This document shows, piece by piece, positions 25,401-34,589 of a stretch of DNA of 64,000 nucleotides. Position numbers and translations under genes: made by a program. The DNA is from Acanthaster planci (Eukaryota; Echinodermata; Asteroidea; Valvatida; Acanthasteridae). Location of the stretch: NCBI RefSeq assembly GCF_001949145.1, contig NW_019091476.1, positions 866,105 through 930,104 on the forward strand, read 5' to 3'. Position 1 is the first letter of the stretch, and each line of letters opens with the position of its first letter. A model generated the notes under the pieces. That model did no database searches. It was not told the DNA's origin and saw only the letters and a list, made by a program, of their open reading frames with translations.

Positions 25401-28400
25401 CGTAATACAGAAGTGTGTATTACGTTTATGGAAAATCTTACATTACACTGGCATATTTATGGCCACAAGAAAGTGGATAAATGATGCAATAGCCCATGGC
25501 GCAAATCCCGGGGGTGGAGCATAATCCCCTCACTTTTTGATGGGGAGGGGGTGTTGAATCATCCCCCTTTTCATGCTGAGAAAAAAATAAGGCCCATTGT
25601 GAAGACATTTCGGACTTCCCAGCTACCAAAATGTAATCAACAGCACTCAGTAAAGGAGAACTTTTTAAAAATGCCACGCTATTCTGATATAAGTTCATGT
25701 AACACATGTACATCTTTCATCGTTCTTGACCACACAAACCAAATTTATGGTGAAAATGTTCCCTTCTCACTTGTGATTTACAAGTTTAAAAACATTGTTA
25801 AGGCAATAGGGAGGATTCGAACCTGAGACGGAGGATTTTAAGTTGGGAGTATTTCCAACCAATCCACACATCCGTTGCAAAGTTCTGGTGAATTTAATAC
25901 TCTTGTACTCACTATACAACCGCTCATTATTAAAAGCCTTGGACAAAATTTGAATAATGCAAAAAGCACAGAAGGCCCCCTCTTTTGAAAACGTCGGATT
26001 TTTTGTTTGGGAAAAGAAAATACGCAGCTGGAAAAGTCAGTCCCCCCCACAATTCCCCAGCCCGCTTCCCTCAATTACCGGCTTAAATCTACGCCACTAT
26101 AATAGCCCATACTTCGCTCAACACCTGAAGGATTATACCCCCATCACCCGAGATTTACGCCCATACCATCCTGACTTTGCCTGGCGTCTATTCTCAAAAT
26201 CCTGCGTCAAACATTTTTGTCTGTATCCATTTATAATTACAACCACTTGTATTCTTGCATTATATCAGCAATCCTAACATGGAAAGTAAGAGAGGTGTAG
26301 CAAGGGTCAGTTCCAAGACATGGCATAAGTTCAACGCACAGACCTTATACTACAAAGACTTATCGCCGTCAATGGTGGATAGACAGCGTCTCCGACAGGA
26401 CGAGTGCTATCTCTGGAACGTACAACTCCCACAGATGGTCCCCAGGTATACTCACTGTTTTCTGCTTTTCGTCTTAATACACAAACTACACGGATTAAAG
26501 CAGGGACGGATCTAGCTATCAGGAAATGGGGGGGGGGTGATGGGCGTACTGAAGGGGTGCCCTGCTAAGGGGATTTACTGGAAGTCGATGTAATTGTTTT
26601 AACTACAGATGGATAGATGGACAGTGCAATTCTCGTCCAGGAATGTTTTTTCTTGTGGTAGACCTACTCATTTTCTNTTTCTTTTTTTCATTGGGACTTC
26701 CATTTAGTCCACGGCTGAACGGGGATTGCACCCTTCCACCCCCCTCTAGATCCGCCTCTGTAAAGGGTGGCTTTTGAATTTTAAACAGGGTAGAAAATGA
26801 AATAAAATGAAAGGCTTTGATTAACTAATGTTATACGCATATGGACTAGCAATGAGGTGACTAGTGCACGTCTATGTTGGCCTCGGGAAATAGGCCCCTC
26901 TTGTGGTCACTCACAGGCCCGAGAGGGCATTGGCGTGCACTGATGACCGAATTTGGCAAGTCCATATGTATTTTATAACACACCTCCAAATAGACAAATA
27001 TTCTTTCAGGGTCTTAACTGTTTTAATTCAACTTTCAATAGCACTTCAGAAATTGCAAACAACTTAAAGATTCATTTTAGTGTCCCTTGAGCTAGTATAA
27101 TTTTGAGTTGCTATACTTAACAAGGAAAATAATTTTTCCACGGTTTTAACTGTTTAGATCAAACCTTTCACTTTTCAACCTCTAGAGAGCGCAATAACTA
27201 GTGAAAGATTTTCAAGACTGGGTGCATTCCACCAAATGGTCGTATTTCTGCGCGCAAACTCGTTACTTATTTTATAATCCCAAGGGGGTTTTTACAATAA
27301 GACATGCCATAACCAGAAAGGATTATAGAAATATTTCTATAAATCCCGAAACTGAAACTGATAGTATCCAGTTCGGAATATTTCTTTCACAAAAAGCCCC
27401 AAATTGCGGGCCTATTTTGGATAGAAGCGGGCGACTATATTCAGAGCTGAGCGCATCGTTTTACTACTATTTTAGGGGTATCCACGGAGAAAGGCCAAGA
27501 AAACAAATTTTCGTGGCTAACCCCCATAAAATTGAAACGAAAAGTGATCTTCTGGCCATAATCTTGAATTTCAATTGAAAAAGCGGAGGCCAACCTCTTC
27601 ACGAGAATCAACAGGCAGCGCCCTTTCGGTCTAATTTGACTGTTTTCTATGGGCGCGTATTTGGTGTAGTGTAACCTAGTACTTGACCGGGCACACTACT
27701 CGTCTCTGGAATTGACGCGCACGCAAAGTCAAGGCGCGAGTCGAGTCATGCTGAAGTTAAATTCATGTACTACCCCACATTAGTGAACCACACGTGCCCT
27801 TATTTCAGCCAACTAGGATAGAGAACCAGGAATAGGTGTGCTATACTAAAACGATTTTGTCGGCCTCGGGAAATAAGACCCTCTTCTGGTCACTCACAGT
27901 CCCTCGGGGACATAGACGTGCTTTAGTTACCTCATTGCCAGTCCATATGTGGATGTATTAATACACGGTCAAGTTGCACGTTGTTGAATAGACACTTCCA
28001 CTAATACATTCTTATTTATGTGCGCATGCGCATGAATGGCACGTAAAGGCAAAAAGTTTGAGCGGCCCATTCCTGCCATTGAAAAGTGTACAGGGGCACA
28101 ACTGTCAGCGTCATTTGCTCTCAGCTTCTGCCCTTTTTTAACTGTCGTCTTCGGAAAACCCTCTAAAATCATTACAGCTATTACTTTCGGGTTTGAGAGG
28201 AATTTTGTACAGCAAAATAAAAACGCGATAAATGTTCGTTTGAAGCTCACGAAGGCGAAAGAAATCAGTAGCGTTCGTTTCTGTGTGAGCTATAAAACAA
28301 TTGTGCAACTCGTTAGGGTATCTTCCATTATTCCCGGTCGACAACATACCTAGCAAAACAAATCTTAACAATGTTAAACAATCTGAAGCTAGCCCGCAAT

Positions 28401-29462
28401 TCATCTTGCGTTCAACCCACGAATTAGCTTAGTACGAGTGGTGCATAGTACCCAGAAGTAGGCCTATGTAACTATCAAATTGGACACGGTCGGAAAGAAG
28501 TCTTGTCAATTTCTGTTGACCTCATGCGCTCGGGGATAATGAAAAGGCTGCTTTTTTATTCAGTGCAGAGTAAAATAGTTTTAGACCAGAAAGTAATAGC
28601 TATAATAATTTTAGAAGATTTTCCGAAGATTAAAGTGAAAAATTTGTTTCCCTGTACATTTTCAATGGGCTGCTCAAGCCTTTGATTCTACATGCCATTT
28701 ATGCTCATGCACACATAAATTAGAATTTATTAGTGGAAGGGTCTATAGAGAGACTGCTTGAAGTATTTATGAATAAATCATAATGGTCACCTTAATTGCA
28801 TAACAGGTTCTACATTTTACGAGGTCATGGGAACAAAAGAAAGGAAAAAGCGCTTGCTTGCATAGTGAAATAGCCAAGGGAAATGATTGAGTGTGTGCCT
28901 GGCTTGAATCGGAGAGGGTTCTGTTTATCCCTTTTCTTCTGTCTGCTTCCTATGGGAAAAGATCAGTTTTGAGAGGTTATTAATTTATTGTCCAAATTCG
29001 TAGCCTTGACCTTTGCTTTATCCAAGGAGAAGAAACGCTCACGGCAACATGTTACCGACTTTAGCCTCACTTATCAGTGTGGTACCTATTTCATTTTAAC
29101 GTCACCCTGCCAGGTTTCTTTGAAAAGCCTTATTTAATTACAGTGGCTTGTTGCCAGATAGGATCTTAAATTGCTGAATGAAAATATTGAATCAGCCACA
29201 TGGTTTATCTAAACAACTCCAGTTGCATAAATTTCCCAAATGACGTCTCCAAAGTTTTCGTCTTAATTAATATTGTAATTTGTAACGCTTTATAATCGTG
29301 CTGTAACGTAACGCAACAAACATTTTCTGCTCCTTTCTTACCTGTAGTGAACGCAACGAAGAAGTGCCATCCCAGCAAGAGATCACGGATGACTTACCGG
29401 AGCCGAACAACTTACCGATACCGGGCAACCTCCTGACAATTATGCTCATTGGTCGCAACTGA
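19082..29462 (+). CDS. Secreted carboxylesterase, type B (cholinesterase-fold), complete eight-exon gene
   Basis: The join 19082-19417, 20648-20807, 21142-21219, 21674-21792, 22473-22640, 24382-24998, 26269-26445 and 29348-29462 gives 1770 nt and 589 residues, the usual family length. All introns are GT-AG and phases agree. Residues 1-20 form a signal peptide. The oxyanion loop is HGGAF (123-127). The catalytic triad is Ser206 in GESAGS, Glu337 in MRDEG and His449 in PHGDD, with spacing close to acetylcholinesterase (200/327/440). Two conserved disulfides are likely: C89-C101 and C260-C272. The first Cys loop lacks the choline-binding Trp of cholinesterases, so this is a general carboxylesterase or a non-cholinergic relative, hydrolysing esters outside the cell or in the secretory pathway. 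The substrate is unknown. There is no TM helix or clear GPI signal at the C terminus (ends [10 protein letters not shown]). Confidence 0.9.
20187..20572. mobile_element. hAT-like MITE in esterase intron 1
   Basis: The left end is CAGGGGCGAATCCAGG followed by G-runs. The right end, reversed, reads GGGATGGATGCAGGATTTTT with a G-run after it, so the two form diverged terminal inverted repeats. The element ends 75 bases before exon 2. Confidence 0.5.
20648..20807 (+). CDS. Carboxylesterase exon 2
   Basis: The acceptor TTGTTTAG gives phase 0. It encodes [14 protein letters not shown] and [16 protein letters not shown]. The donor is GTTGGT. Confidence 0.88.
21142..21219 (+). CDS. Carboxylesterase exon 3
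   Basis: Encodes [20 protein letters not shown], a near-diagnostic block of the family. Phase 1 to 1; donor GTGAGT. Confidence 0.9.
21674..21792 (+). CDS. Carboxylesterase exon 4 with catalytic Ser
   Basis: Encodes [20 protein letters not shown], including the nucleophile elbow GESAG. The acceptor is GTCACAG and the donor GTATGT. Confidence 0.92.
22473..22640 (+). CDS. Carboxylesterase exon 5
   Basis: The acceptor is CTTTTTCTTCAG. It encodes [12 protein letters not shown] and a Cys-rich loop (C260, C272). It ends in phase 0 before GTAAGA. Confidence 0.82.
22809..23930. mobile_element. Foldback-type element in esterase intron 5
   Basis: Both ends are AT-rich and inverted. The left reads GTCC then GTTTTGTTTATTCG then TTTTTTGATTTGAAAA. 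The right, reversed, reads GTCC then GTTTTGTTCG then TTATGATTTGAAAA. The long T/A-rich subterminal regions are also self-complementary. The about 1.1-kb unit holds a 101-codon minus frame (23579-23274) that I cannot assign. Confidence 0.5.
24382..24998 (+). CDS. Carboxylesterase exon 6 with catalytic Glu and His
   Basis: The largest exon. It encodes [11 protein letters not shown], the MRDEG Glu, and [11 protein letters not shown] with the catalytic His, then [12 protein letters not shown]. The donor is GTAAGA. Confidence 0.92.
25500..25730 (-). repeat. Dispersed repeat family A, copy 1
   Basis: Reversed, this segment aligns with 46625-46850: TCACAAT, then a GGGGGATGATTC block, then TCAAAAAGTG with G-rich flanks, in the same order. 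The copies lie in introns of two different genes and in opposite orientation. No termini or coding were resolved. Confidence 0.55.
25806..25880 (-). mobile_element. tRNA-like SINE head or tRNA relic
   Basis: Reversed, it shows GTGTGGATTGGTTGG (D-arm and A box-like), an anticodon-arm-like stretch and CAGGTTCGAATCCTCCC (B box and T arm). No acceptor-stem pairing was verified, so a functional tRNA is unlikely. Confidence 0.35.
26269..26445 (+). CDS. Carboxylesterase exon 7
   Basis: The acceptor is TATATCAG. It encodes [18 protein letters not shown] and a [13 protein letters not shown] block equivalent to the cholinesterase RLRADRCxFWN region. Phase 2 to 2. Confidence 0.85.
26503..26760. mobile_element. 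hAT-like MITE in esterase intron 7
   Basis: The left end CAGGGACGGATCTAG matches the reversed right end CAGAGGCGGATCTAG. Both are followed by G-rich or C-rich tracts. TAAAG flanks both sides. The termini match those of the element at 20187-20572. Confidence 0.6.
26829..26981. mobile_element. Palindromic MITE, family B, full copy
   Basis: The two halves are near-complementary. Left: TGTTATACGCATATGGACT, a TGCACGTC block, GGCCTCGGG. Right, reversed: GTTATAAAATACATATGGACT, a TGCACGCC block, CTCTCGGGCC. About 150 bp, noncoding. Confidence 0.6.
27220..27676. mobile_element. Dispersed element family C, copy 1
   Basis: About 455 bp, starting GGGTGCATTCCAC and ending GGTGTAGTGTAACC. It aligns along its length with 35451-35898 in the same orientation, sharing ATAGAAATATTTCTATAAAT and TGGCTAACCCCCATAAAAT. 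The ends are imperfect inverted repeats. Confidence 0.7.
27867..27960. mobile_element. Palindromic MITE, family B, half copy
   Basis: It shares CGGCCTCGGGAAATA, TGGTCACTCACAG and CCATATG with the element at 26829-26981 but lacks the left arm. Two copies about 1 kb apart in one intron. Confidence 0.5.
27988..28750. mobile_element. Long inverted-repeat element in esterase intron 7
   Basis: The left arm (about 27988-28240) and the reversed right arm (about 28535-28745) align over roughly 200 bases. They share CCTTCCACTAATA, TTTATGTG, GCCCATT, TTCGGAAAA and ATAGCTATTACTTTC. The open frames here fall within the arms and are not real genes. Confidence 0.65.
29348..29462 (+). CDS. Carboxylesterase exon 8 with stop
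   Basis: The acceptor is TTACCTGTAG. It encodes a 38-residue acidic, Pro-rich tail ending LIGRN before TGA. The tail has no family motif, so this exon is the least certain of the eight, but phase and splice sites agree. Confidence 0.65.
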
Positions 29463-30824
29463 AATGGTAGAGTGGCATGGGCCGCAGGGCAAGTCATGCC
29501 AGTACTGGCTTTTTTTTTTCATCTGCTCAAAGAGTTGGGTCTGCTTGATTATTTTTCTTTCTAATTACTCAAATCCTAAAGATGGTTTCGAATTTTGCTT
29601 TGATTTATATGCATCAGATTTCTTCAAGCATTCCAACATTTCTTTTTGTCTCTTATTCTGAGTCCAAATGTGCGATTGGGAGTCCCACTAGAATTCTACA
29701 AAAAACGTTCGATTCCAGTGAAGTTTGTTGATAATTTATAATAACAAATTTTAGATATGGTAAAACTGGAGCTTTCTCTGCGAGGATTAATTTTCATGTC
29801 CTGTGCAAAGCGGTCTCTTTCTTTTGCCCAAGAGTTTTAGCCCTAAAAGACTTCAAGCTCCAAGGATACTAGTGACAGCCTATACGTTTAGTACCTGAAC
29901 CGCAAACATTGCTTAACTGGGCGTACTTTCTCAATCCGGGCCTTCTCAGTATATCGTATGGGTCGTTTTAAAATGTTATAGTTGCAGTATACTACAGTTT
30001 GGCTATTACTTTGAGAACTGCCCACTAAAAGTTAAAACCTCATCAACTTTTTTTTCTGTTAGGAAACGAATGTTTAAAGGTATTTCCGGCAATTGGGTCA
30101 TTCTTCTCCACCACTCAGCTCGGATATGATACAATATTGGATGCCCCCCCCCCAAAAAAAACAATTGATGCAGGGTTGAAACACGGTAACAAATCTGCTT
30201 GATTAATAAATATGAAGAATGTTAAATCTCATTACTTTTTAAAGCCAAAGTCTGAAGCACATTAAGTTCACATTAGAGTCATTTAGATGACAAATTCCTA
30301 TTGTATTTTGGCTCTCGTATTATGTTTTAATCTTCAAATAAAGCATGATTTTCGTAATTTAATTGAGACAAACGTGAAAAATAAAAATAAAAAGGCATAG
30401 CAAAAAATACAGTTTTGTATATTTTGTCCTTCATTGCATACTCCATAGGTTATATGAGGTCATTTTGTAGTTTATATATCAACTTGAAAAATTCTGTTGG
30501 AACTAGTGTCATGTTTGAACAATACAGCAGTGCAAAACTGACTCATCGAGAAAATGAAGACGATTTAATACAAAAATCTTGACTTCTTTCAAATGCCAAA
30601 GAAATTGAAAACACGAAAGGAAACAGCACACAACAACCAAAGATTGCGTTTGTCTTTATTAAAAGTGTTTATGCGCCAGTTTGCTTATTTTGGGGGGGCA
30701 TTCGAATTTGTACTCTTTTCAACTGATTTGGCAGAAATTTGAAAGTGGCTTCGATGCAAGATGTGATTTGTAACCGCAGCGCTTCTTAAGTTGTATGTAT
30801 GAGTTTAAGCATGTGGAACTTGAG
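29463..30824. other. Esterase 3' region and intergenic AT-rich DNA
   Basis: AATAAA hexamers at 30205-30210 and near 30337 could end the esterase transcript, giving a 3' UTR of 0.75-0.9 kb. A C9A9 run lies near 30145. No exon was recognised. Confidence 0.35.
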
Positions 30825-30985
30825 TTTTCCGCGCACCAACAGCCCGTCTGTCTTCCTGCTGGCTACCTGCTGATCCTCTTCAAACATGGTAGATAGGAGC
30901 AGGTTGACCTTGGCACCTTCAACGCATTGCATGTTTTCTCAAAGATGATTGTTGTATCAGACTGGGTATCCAAGAAACCTTTACA
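30825..30985 (-). pseudogene. BEL/Pao protease remnant
   Basis: The minus-strand frame reads FLDTQSDTTIIFEKTCNA. LDTQSD is the BEL/Pao version of the retroelement protease active site. It follows the gag fragment by about 70 bases. Frame breaks follow it. Confidence 0.65.
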
Positions 30986-31052
30986 CCAGCCTTTTTAGTC
31001 CAGGGTTATCACGATGAGAGATCCACACTGGAACAATCATTGAGCTTTTACA

Positions 31053-32026
31053 TCAATTGTTCGTTCGAGTGAGGTGACTAACTCCTGAGTGGGAGTTGAG
31101 TGGATTTGGGTCCCTCTGAGAATCCTGCTGAGGACTTCGGCTGTCGTCTGTCGATTTCTCTGCCTTTCTGACATCCCCATGAAGATCTGTCGGATAAGAC
31201 TTCGAACAGGTTTTCCAAATGGCCCTTCGTTTGCAGCCCTTGGATGTGTGCCCTTGCTGGAGACACCCGAAGCAAAGCCCCTTTTTATCGCTAAGGCCTC
31301 GCGTTCCTCCAGTGGTTGCTGAAGAAATTCCACAGTCACGCAAGTTGTGATTCTTGTTACAGCAAAGGCAGGACTTCTGATGTTGGCTCTTCTTTCCTGT
31401 GTTGTTCTCAGAGGCCTCGTTCGCACTGGTTGAGGAGGAACTCCCGCCAGAGGTTCTTTTACTTTCTCCCTTATCATTCGTTTTATCTTGCCCTCTGAGT
31501 CCTTGTAGGGTAGTCGCAGGCGATCTTAGCCTCCATTTGCATGCACTTCACGAAGTTGCTAAATGGAGGGTACTTCTTTTGTTTTTCTTTGAACTCCACA
31601 GCCTGCCTGGCCCACTTCTTGACCACCCACTCTAGGAGTTTGGCAAGCACTTTTCTGTTCTGTCTTTCATCGTCCAGTACTTGTAGACTGTTTATAGTTT
31701 CCATAGCTACCTGGCACTGGCTAAGGAAGTCAGCAAGGTTTTGCATTCCAGTGCCATCACGTGGAGAGATCTTGAGCCAGGATTCCAGTTTATCACGGAA
31801 AGCATTCGCAATCACAAAGGGATCACCAAATCTATTCTTTTGTCTTGTCAAATGCATCATCTGAAGACAGGCAGCCCTCTACTGCCTCCTTCACAGCTCC
31901 ACCCACGTGCCTTTGTAAGTAGTACAACCTCTCTGAGCGCGGGATATCCATGTGTTCAATCAATATTTCAAAGGCGTGTTTCCCAGGATCGCCAGTAAAG
32001 ACACCTGGCTCTGGTGTCGGTAGGCG
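31053..32026 (-). pseudogene. BEL/Pao gag, C-terminal part with CCHC knuckle
   Basis: The frames carry PEPGVFTGDPGK, then RSERLYYLQRHVGGAVKEAV, matching the gag domain of BEL/Pao and DUF1759-type proteins. Next come AFRDKLESWLKI, INSLQVLDDERQNRKVL and a YPPF motif. The fragment 31343-31053 has KKGLCFGCLQQGHTSKGCK, a full CCHC knuckle, followed by a second Cys-rich stretch. Family blocks lie in at least three frames, so it is decayed. Confidence 0.8.
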
Positions 32027-32114
32027 AGTTAGTATGGAATTCCATATCTGCCGTCGCCCGTCGCATTTTGCTTTTTGTTGTGTCCCAATTCTGCCATTTA
32101 CCAGTTCCAAACAT

Positions 32115-32322
32115 ATGGTGTTCTATTCCCGCCAAATTAGCCGTCGGGGCGATGGCACGACGCGACGAAATTAGCTTAGCATGAACTCAATAAGAAAGGA
32201 GGCGACGGCACGGCGTGACGGCGCGACGTCGTGCCGTCGCTTCGTTGCGTCGGAGCAACGGTACGACGCGACGCTAATTTGGCGGGAATAGAACACCATA
32301 AATTTGGCGGGAATAGAACACC
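32115..32322. mobile_element. Nested MITE with perfect inverted ends
   Basis: It starts ATGGTGTTCTATTCCCGCC and ends with the exact reverse, with a second copy of the right end at 32271-32298. CAAACAT flanks both sides (32108-32114 and 32324-32330); counting an eighth base gives an hAT-like 8-bp duplication with one mismatch. The interior is CGACG-rich. Confidence 0.65.
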
Positions 32323-32337
32323 ATACAAACATGCCAT

Positions 32338-32390
32338 TTTCCGTCGTGCGTCGCCCGTCGTGCGTCGCCCGTCGTGCGTCGCCCATCAAA
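32338..32390. repeat. 14-bp minisatellite, left subterminal array
   Basis: About three copies of CGTCGTGCGTCGCC in tandem. This is the inverted counterpart of the array at 33497-33598. Confidence 0.7.
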
Positions 32391-32902
32391 TGGGTTGCAT
32401 AGGACATGCAAAAGCCGTTGTTTAACAAATGACAATGTGATGATTCCATTCACTTCTAAAGATCTTTTCCGAATAAGGCGAGTACAAATCCCACCTGCAA
32501 AGCATGTACTAGTCACATAATTAATTCCAATAATGCTAAACTACCTCTGTCTCTTAACAAGAAAATATCGCCTCTCTGAGAATTCAACAAATTATTTTTT
32601 GGGAAAAACATTTTCAGCAAAAATGTTCCGGCCAACTTATCCACAGTGTTTTTCTAATTTGCATGCTGTAAAAATGTGCCGACTTGTTTTCATCAAATTC
32701 CAGGAAGAAATCTGCCAACCGATACAGATATTTTACCTTGTCCTCTCAATTTCACCTTGAAATCCAGAAATACTACACGTGCTGTGGATAACAAACTGTT
32801 TATTAAATGTAAGGGGCAATTACCACTTGGTTTAAGTTTCAGAAAATATGACGTGTTGGTTTTTGTGGGTGTGTATGCCATGGTTAATAGACCAATGAGA
32901 AT

Positions 32903-33113
32903 NNNNNNNNNNNNNNNNNNNNNNNNNNNNNNNNNNNNNNNNNNNNNNNNNNNNNNNNNNNNNNNNNNNNNNNNNNNNNNNNNNNNNNNNNNNNNNNNNN
33001 NNNNNNNNNNNNNNNNNNNNNNNNNNNNNNNNNNNNNNNNNNNNNNNNNNNNNNNNNNNNNNNNNNNNNNNNNNNNNNNNNNNNNNNNNNNNNNNNNNNN
33101 NNNNNNNNNNNNN
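32903..33113. other. Assembly gap (N run)
   Basis: 211 consecutive N. It lies inside the TIR element, between the two subterminal arrays, which probably prevented assembly. Confidence 0.99.
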
Positions 33114-33496
33114 GTGGGATATTGTGCAGGGACAGACAGAAATATCACACAGGCTATAGACCTAAAGTCTGGCTGTTAACGAGTAAAATTACGTCTAGAG
33201 TAACTAAGTTATCGAGAAAAACAATCTACCCTAACAAAAATCTATTTTGTCGATTTATTTATGTAACCAAAATGGTATTATTTCATATACACGTTACTTA
33301 GCTGATGTCAGGATATTATGTCTTCTTTTAATTGCAGTTTGGCGCAACTGCGAAAACGAATACATGTACATCTTCTAGTTCTATTGCTAAAATGAGAGTC
33401 AGGCATGGTGGATCGATCGAACAAGGACATGTACATGTGAAACGATCAAGGGTCAAAGTTAAAAATACCACTGCGCAATCGTGACAAAAAAACCAC

Positions 33497-33598
33497 AGGC
33501 GACGCACGACGGGCGACGCACGACGGGCGACGCACGACGGGCGACGCACGACGGGCGACGCACGAAGGACGACGCACGACAGACGATGCACGACAGCA
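33497..33598. repeat. 14-bp minisatellite, right subterminal array
   Basis: Tandem copies of GACGCACGACGGGC, about four clean ones and then degraded ones up to the TIR. An open frame through it reads as Arg/Pro/Ser repeats and is an artefact of the array. Confidence 0.8.
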
Positions 33599-33620
33599 GA
33601 TATGGAATTCCATAAGTTAG

Positions 33621-33905
33621 GCTGATCTGCTCAACAAATGTTTTTGTGAGATCGTTGAGTTGAGTTTCTGCACTGGCGATAGGCAACTTGGTTTCAGTCT
33701 CCTGCAGTGCTGGTGGTGTTATACTATTATCTTCTATCCCTGGAGCTTCTGGTGTCGCTGCAGGTGACGTTGACCTTGCATCGGACTCATCAGCGTTCAG
33801 GGCCGGTAGAGGTTGGATGTATTTTTTTATCGGTGAAGTTTTTTCCGTTTCCTTCACCGCATCAGTTATGACGGCTACATATTCTTCTTGTCTCAGCCTG
33901 ATCAA
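33621..33905 (-). pseudogene. BEL/Pao gag, N-terminal part
   Basis: A 95-codon open segment with charged and Pro/Thr-rich sequence (KKYIQPLPALNADES, ETKLPIASAETQLN) leads into QISLT at the insertion border. Removing the insertion and one target-site copy keeps this frame continuous with the PEPGVFTGD frame. Confidence 0.6.
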
Positions 33906-34589
33906 TTGCCTTTAATCTTGCTTCTGTTTCATGCAAGTTTGTCAAAGTTTAATCTTCTTGAGCTTTGACTTTTGCCGCTCTTCTAATAGGAGACACAACT
34001 CGAACTTGACCAGCAAACAGCAATCCGGTTCATTCACTCATCATTTATAAATAGACACTTTGTATAATAAAATCCAACAGTGCAAAATATACTTAGGTTC
34101 ACACATACGGTTCATGTATAAAATACATGTTTATTGCCTGCGTGCACTTAATGCACGTTGACGTCAATTTCAAACAAACAGAGTTAGGCGTTCGGCCCAA
34201 AAAAATCATGCCAAAACAACACTTATAATCACTGAATTACACTCACCCAGTCCTGGGTAGTTACACTAGCTGGCACTTAACAAGCTGTTCGAAGTCTTTC
34301 TGATGATGCTCTAATTATGCAAGATAGAATGATGGAACGATGGAAGCGTTCAGCTAGGCTGTGTGAGATAGCTAATGTGCGCGGGAAATTGCGCTTGACA
34401 CGTGAGGGCGCACTTGCATCCATCACATTATCAACCAATGAGTGTACATTTATGTGATTACTAAAAATAATACTTTGTCTACACCCATTCAGGGCCGGAT
34501 TGCTCCACAACATTGAAACGGGGATGGGGCTCAAGTTTGAGCTCTTGTAAACTGAAATGGACATTTGGCAGAAACTTTAAAGTGGCTTG

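Larger units (their letters stand above)
32033..33614. mobile_element. TIR transposon inserted in BEL/Pao gag, 6-bp target duplication
   Basis: The left end is TATGGAATTCCATATCTGCC, the right end reversed TATGGAATTCCATATCTGCT; GTCG follows each. The outer 14 bases are a palindrome. AGTTAG lies on both sides (32027-32032 and 33615-33620). Subterminal GTCGTGCGTCGCCC-type arrays occur in inverted orientation near both ends. Part of the interior (32903-33113) is an assembly gap, so a transposase cannot be excluded, but none is seen in the readable part. A smaller MITE is nested at 32115-32322. Confidence 0.75.
30825..33960 (-). mobile_element. BEL/Pao retroelement remnant (gag and protease), interrupted by an insertion
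   Basis: On the minus strand the order is gag N-terminal part (33905-33621), a 1.58-kb insertion (33614-32033), gag C-terminal part and zinc knuckle (32026-31053) and an aspartic protease start (30985-30825). RT, RNase H and integrase are absent, so the element is truncated after the protease. No LTR could be confirmed to the right of 33960. The same superfamily supplies the RT fragment at 2-862, but on the other strand and 30 kb away. Confidence 0.75.

Noticed and set aside
25808-25880. A functional tRNA gene
   Set aside because: Only the D-arm-like and T-arm-like parts are visible; acceptor stem and anticodon arm pairing are not convincing.
27969-28404. Overlapping open frames on both strands
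   Set aside because: They lie in the arms of the long inverted-repeat element and mirror each other.
33459-33600. Arg/Pro/Ser-rich repetitive protein at the end of the gag frame
   Set aside because: It is only the translation of the 14-bp minisatellite.
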